Assembly: GCF_041146795.1 (NCBI RefSeq)
Contig: NC_135177.1
Coordinates: 38,084,060-38,148,059, forward strand
Direction: 5' to 3'
Origin: Maylandia zebra
Taxonomy: Eukaryota; Chordata; Actinopteri; Cichliformes; Cichlidae
Length of the DNA: 64,000 nucleotides
The translations under genes and the position numbers were made by a program. Shown here one piece after another: positions 63,793 through 64,000 of the stretch. The notes beneath the pieces were generated by a model. The model did not search any database. It was given only the letters and a program-made list of their open reading frames with translations, and was not told the DNA's origin. Within the stretch, counting starts at the first letter, position 1. Each line of letters starts with the position of its first letter.

Positions 63793-64000
63793 CCGCTGTA
63801 CAGACTGAGGAGCTCTTACGGCTCCGCCCCCCTCCTTTATTTTATTCCAGGTTCTTTTTGTTGTCTCGTCTTCTCCAGGAGTTCAGCTTCCTCTTCGTCT
63901 CGTTATGTTTGTCCTCTTCGGTTTTCGTTTTTTTTTCTCTTCCATATGTGGACTGATTGGTTGCTCCCGGGACTCTGAGCCAATGAGAGAGCAGCCCACT

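Overview
The window is vertebrate nuclear DNA from a ray-finned fish, most likely a percomorph (cichlid-like) teleost. The evidence is multi-exon genes with GT-AG introns whose proteins read as fish orthologues of NPR1, an RDH12-type dehydrogenase, POGZ, SELENBP1 and PI4KB, together with fish-type transposable elements (hAT, Tc1/mariner, piggyBac, L2/CR1/L1-like LINEs, tRNA-derived SINEs) and many CA, CT and TG microsatellites. Exons were assembled by hand from splice sites and reading phase; no alignment or database search was run. Species assignment is inference.

Layout. 1-1.5 kb: a hAT end, then the first coding exon of a natriuretic peptide receptor (minus strand; the rest lies left of the window). 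2-9.4 kb: repeats. 9.5-13.1 kb: a complete seven-exon retinol-dehydrogenase-like SDR gene (minus strand, 319 aa). 13.3-14.3 kb: a truncated L2 LINE. 14.8-15.3 kb: a CpG-rich promoter region. 16.2-32.0 kb: pogz (plus strand, 18 coding exons, 1,878 aa). 33.5-38 kb: nested repeats. 38.4-48.5 kb: selenbp1 (plus strand, 472 aa). 48.6-54.1 kb: repeats, including a 2.4-kb hAT element. 54.1-63.8 kb: pi4kb (plus strand, 832 aa). The pogz-selenbp1-pi4kb order and relative orientation match human 1q21.3 as I know it, but psmb4 and rfx5, which lie between them in human, are not visible here.

The most striking observation is in pogz. A single 1,650-nt exon (28260-29909) encodes a whole piggyBac-transposase-like domain (about 550 residues, with its C-terminal cysteine cluster). 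It is spliced in phase between the zinc-finger exons and the exon carrying the CENP-B-like helix-turn-helix and pogo-type DDE domain. The predicted protein therefore combines zinc fingers, a piggyBac-derived domain and a pogo-derived domain. Human POGZ as I know it has no piggyBac domain. One of the expected catalytic aspartates in the piggyBac domain is replaced, so it looks domesticated. A separate, frameshifted piggyBac element lies in an intron of the same gene.

The genes do not form an operon or one pathway. POGZ is a chromatin/HP1-associated nuclear protein, PI4KB makes Golgi PI4P, SELENBP1 is a methanethiol oxidase, the SDR is a probable retinal/retinol reductase, and NPR1 is a receptor guanylate cyclase. 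The intronic and intergenic space is a dense record of transposon activity, including four hAT-like insertions with complete 8-bp target-site duplications or matching ends, and a SINE whose empty site is preserved in a related repeat about 2.7 kb away.
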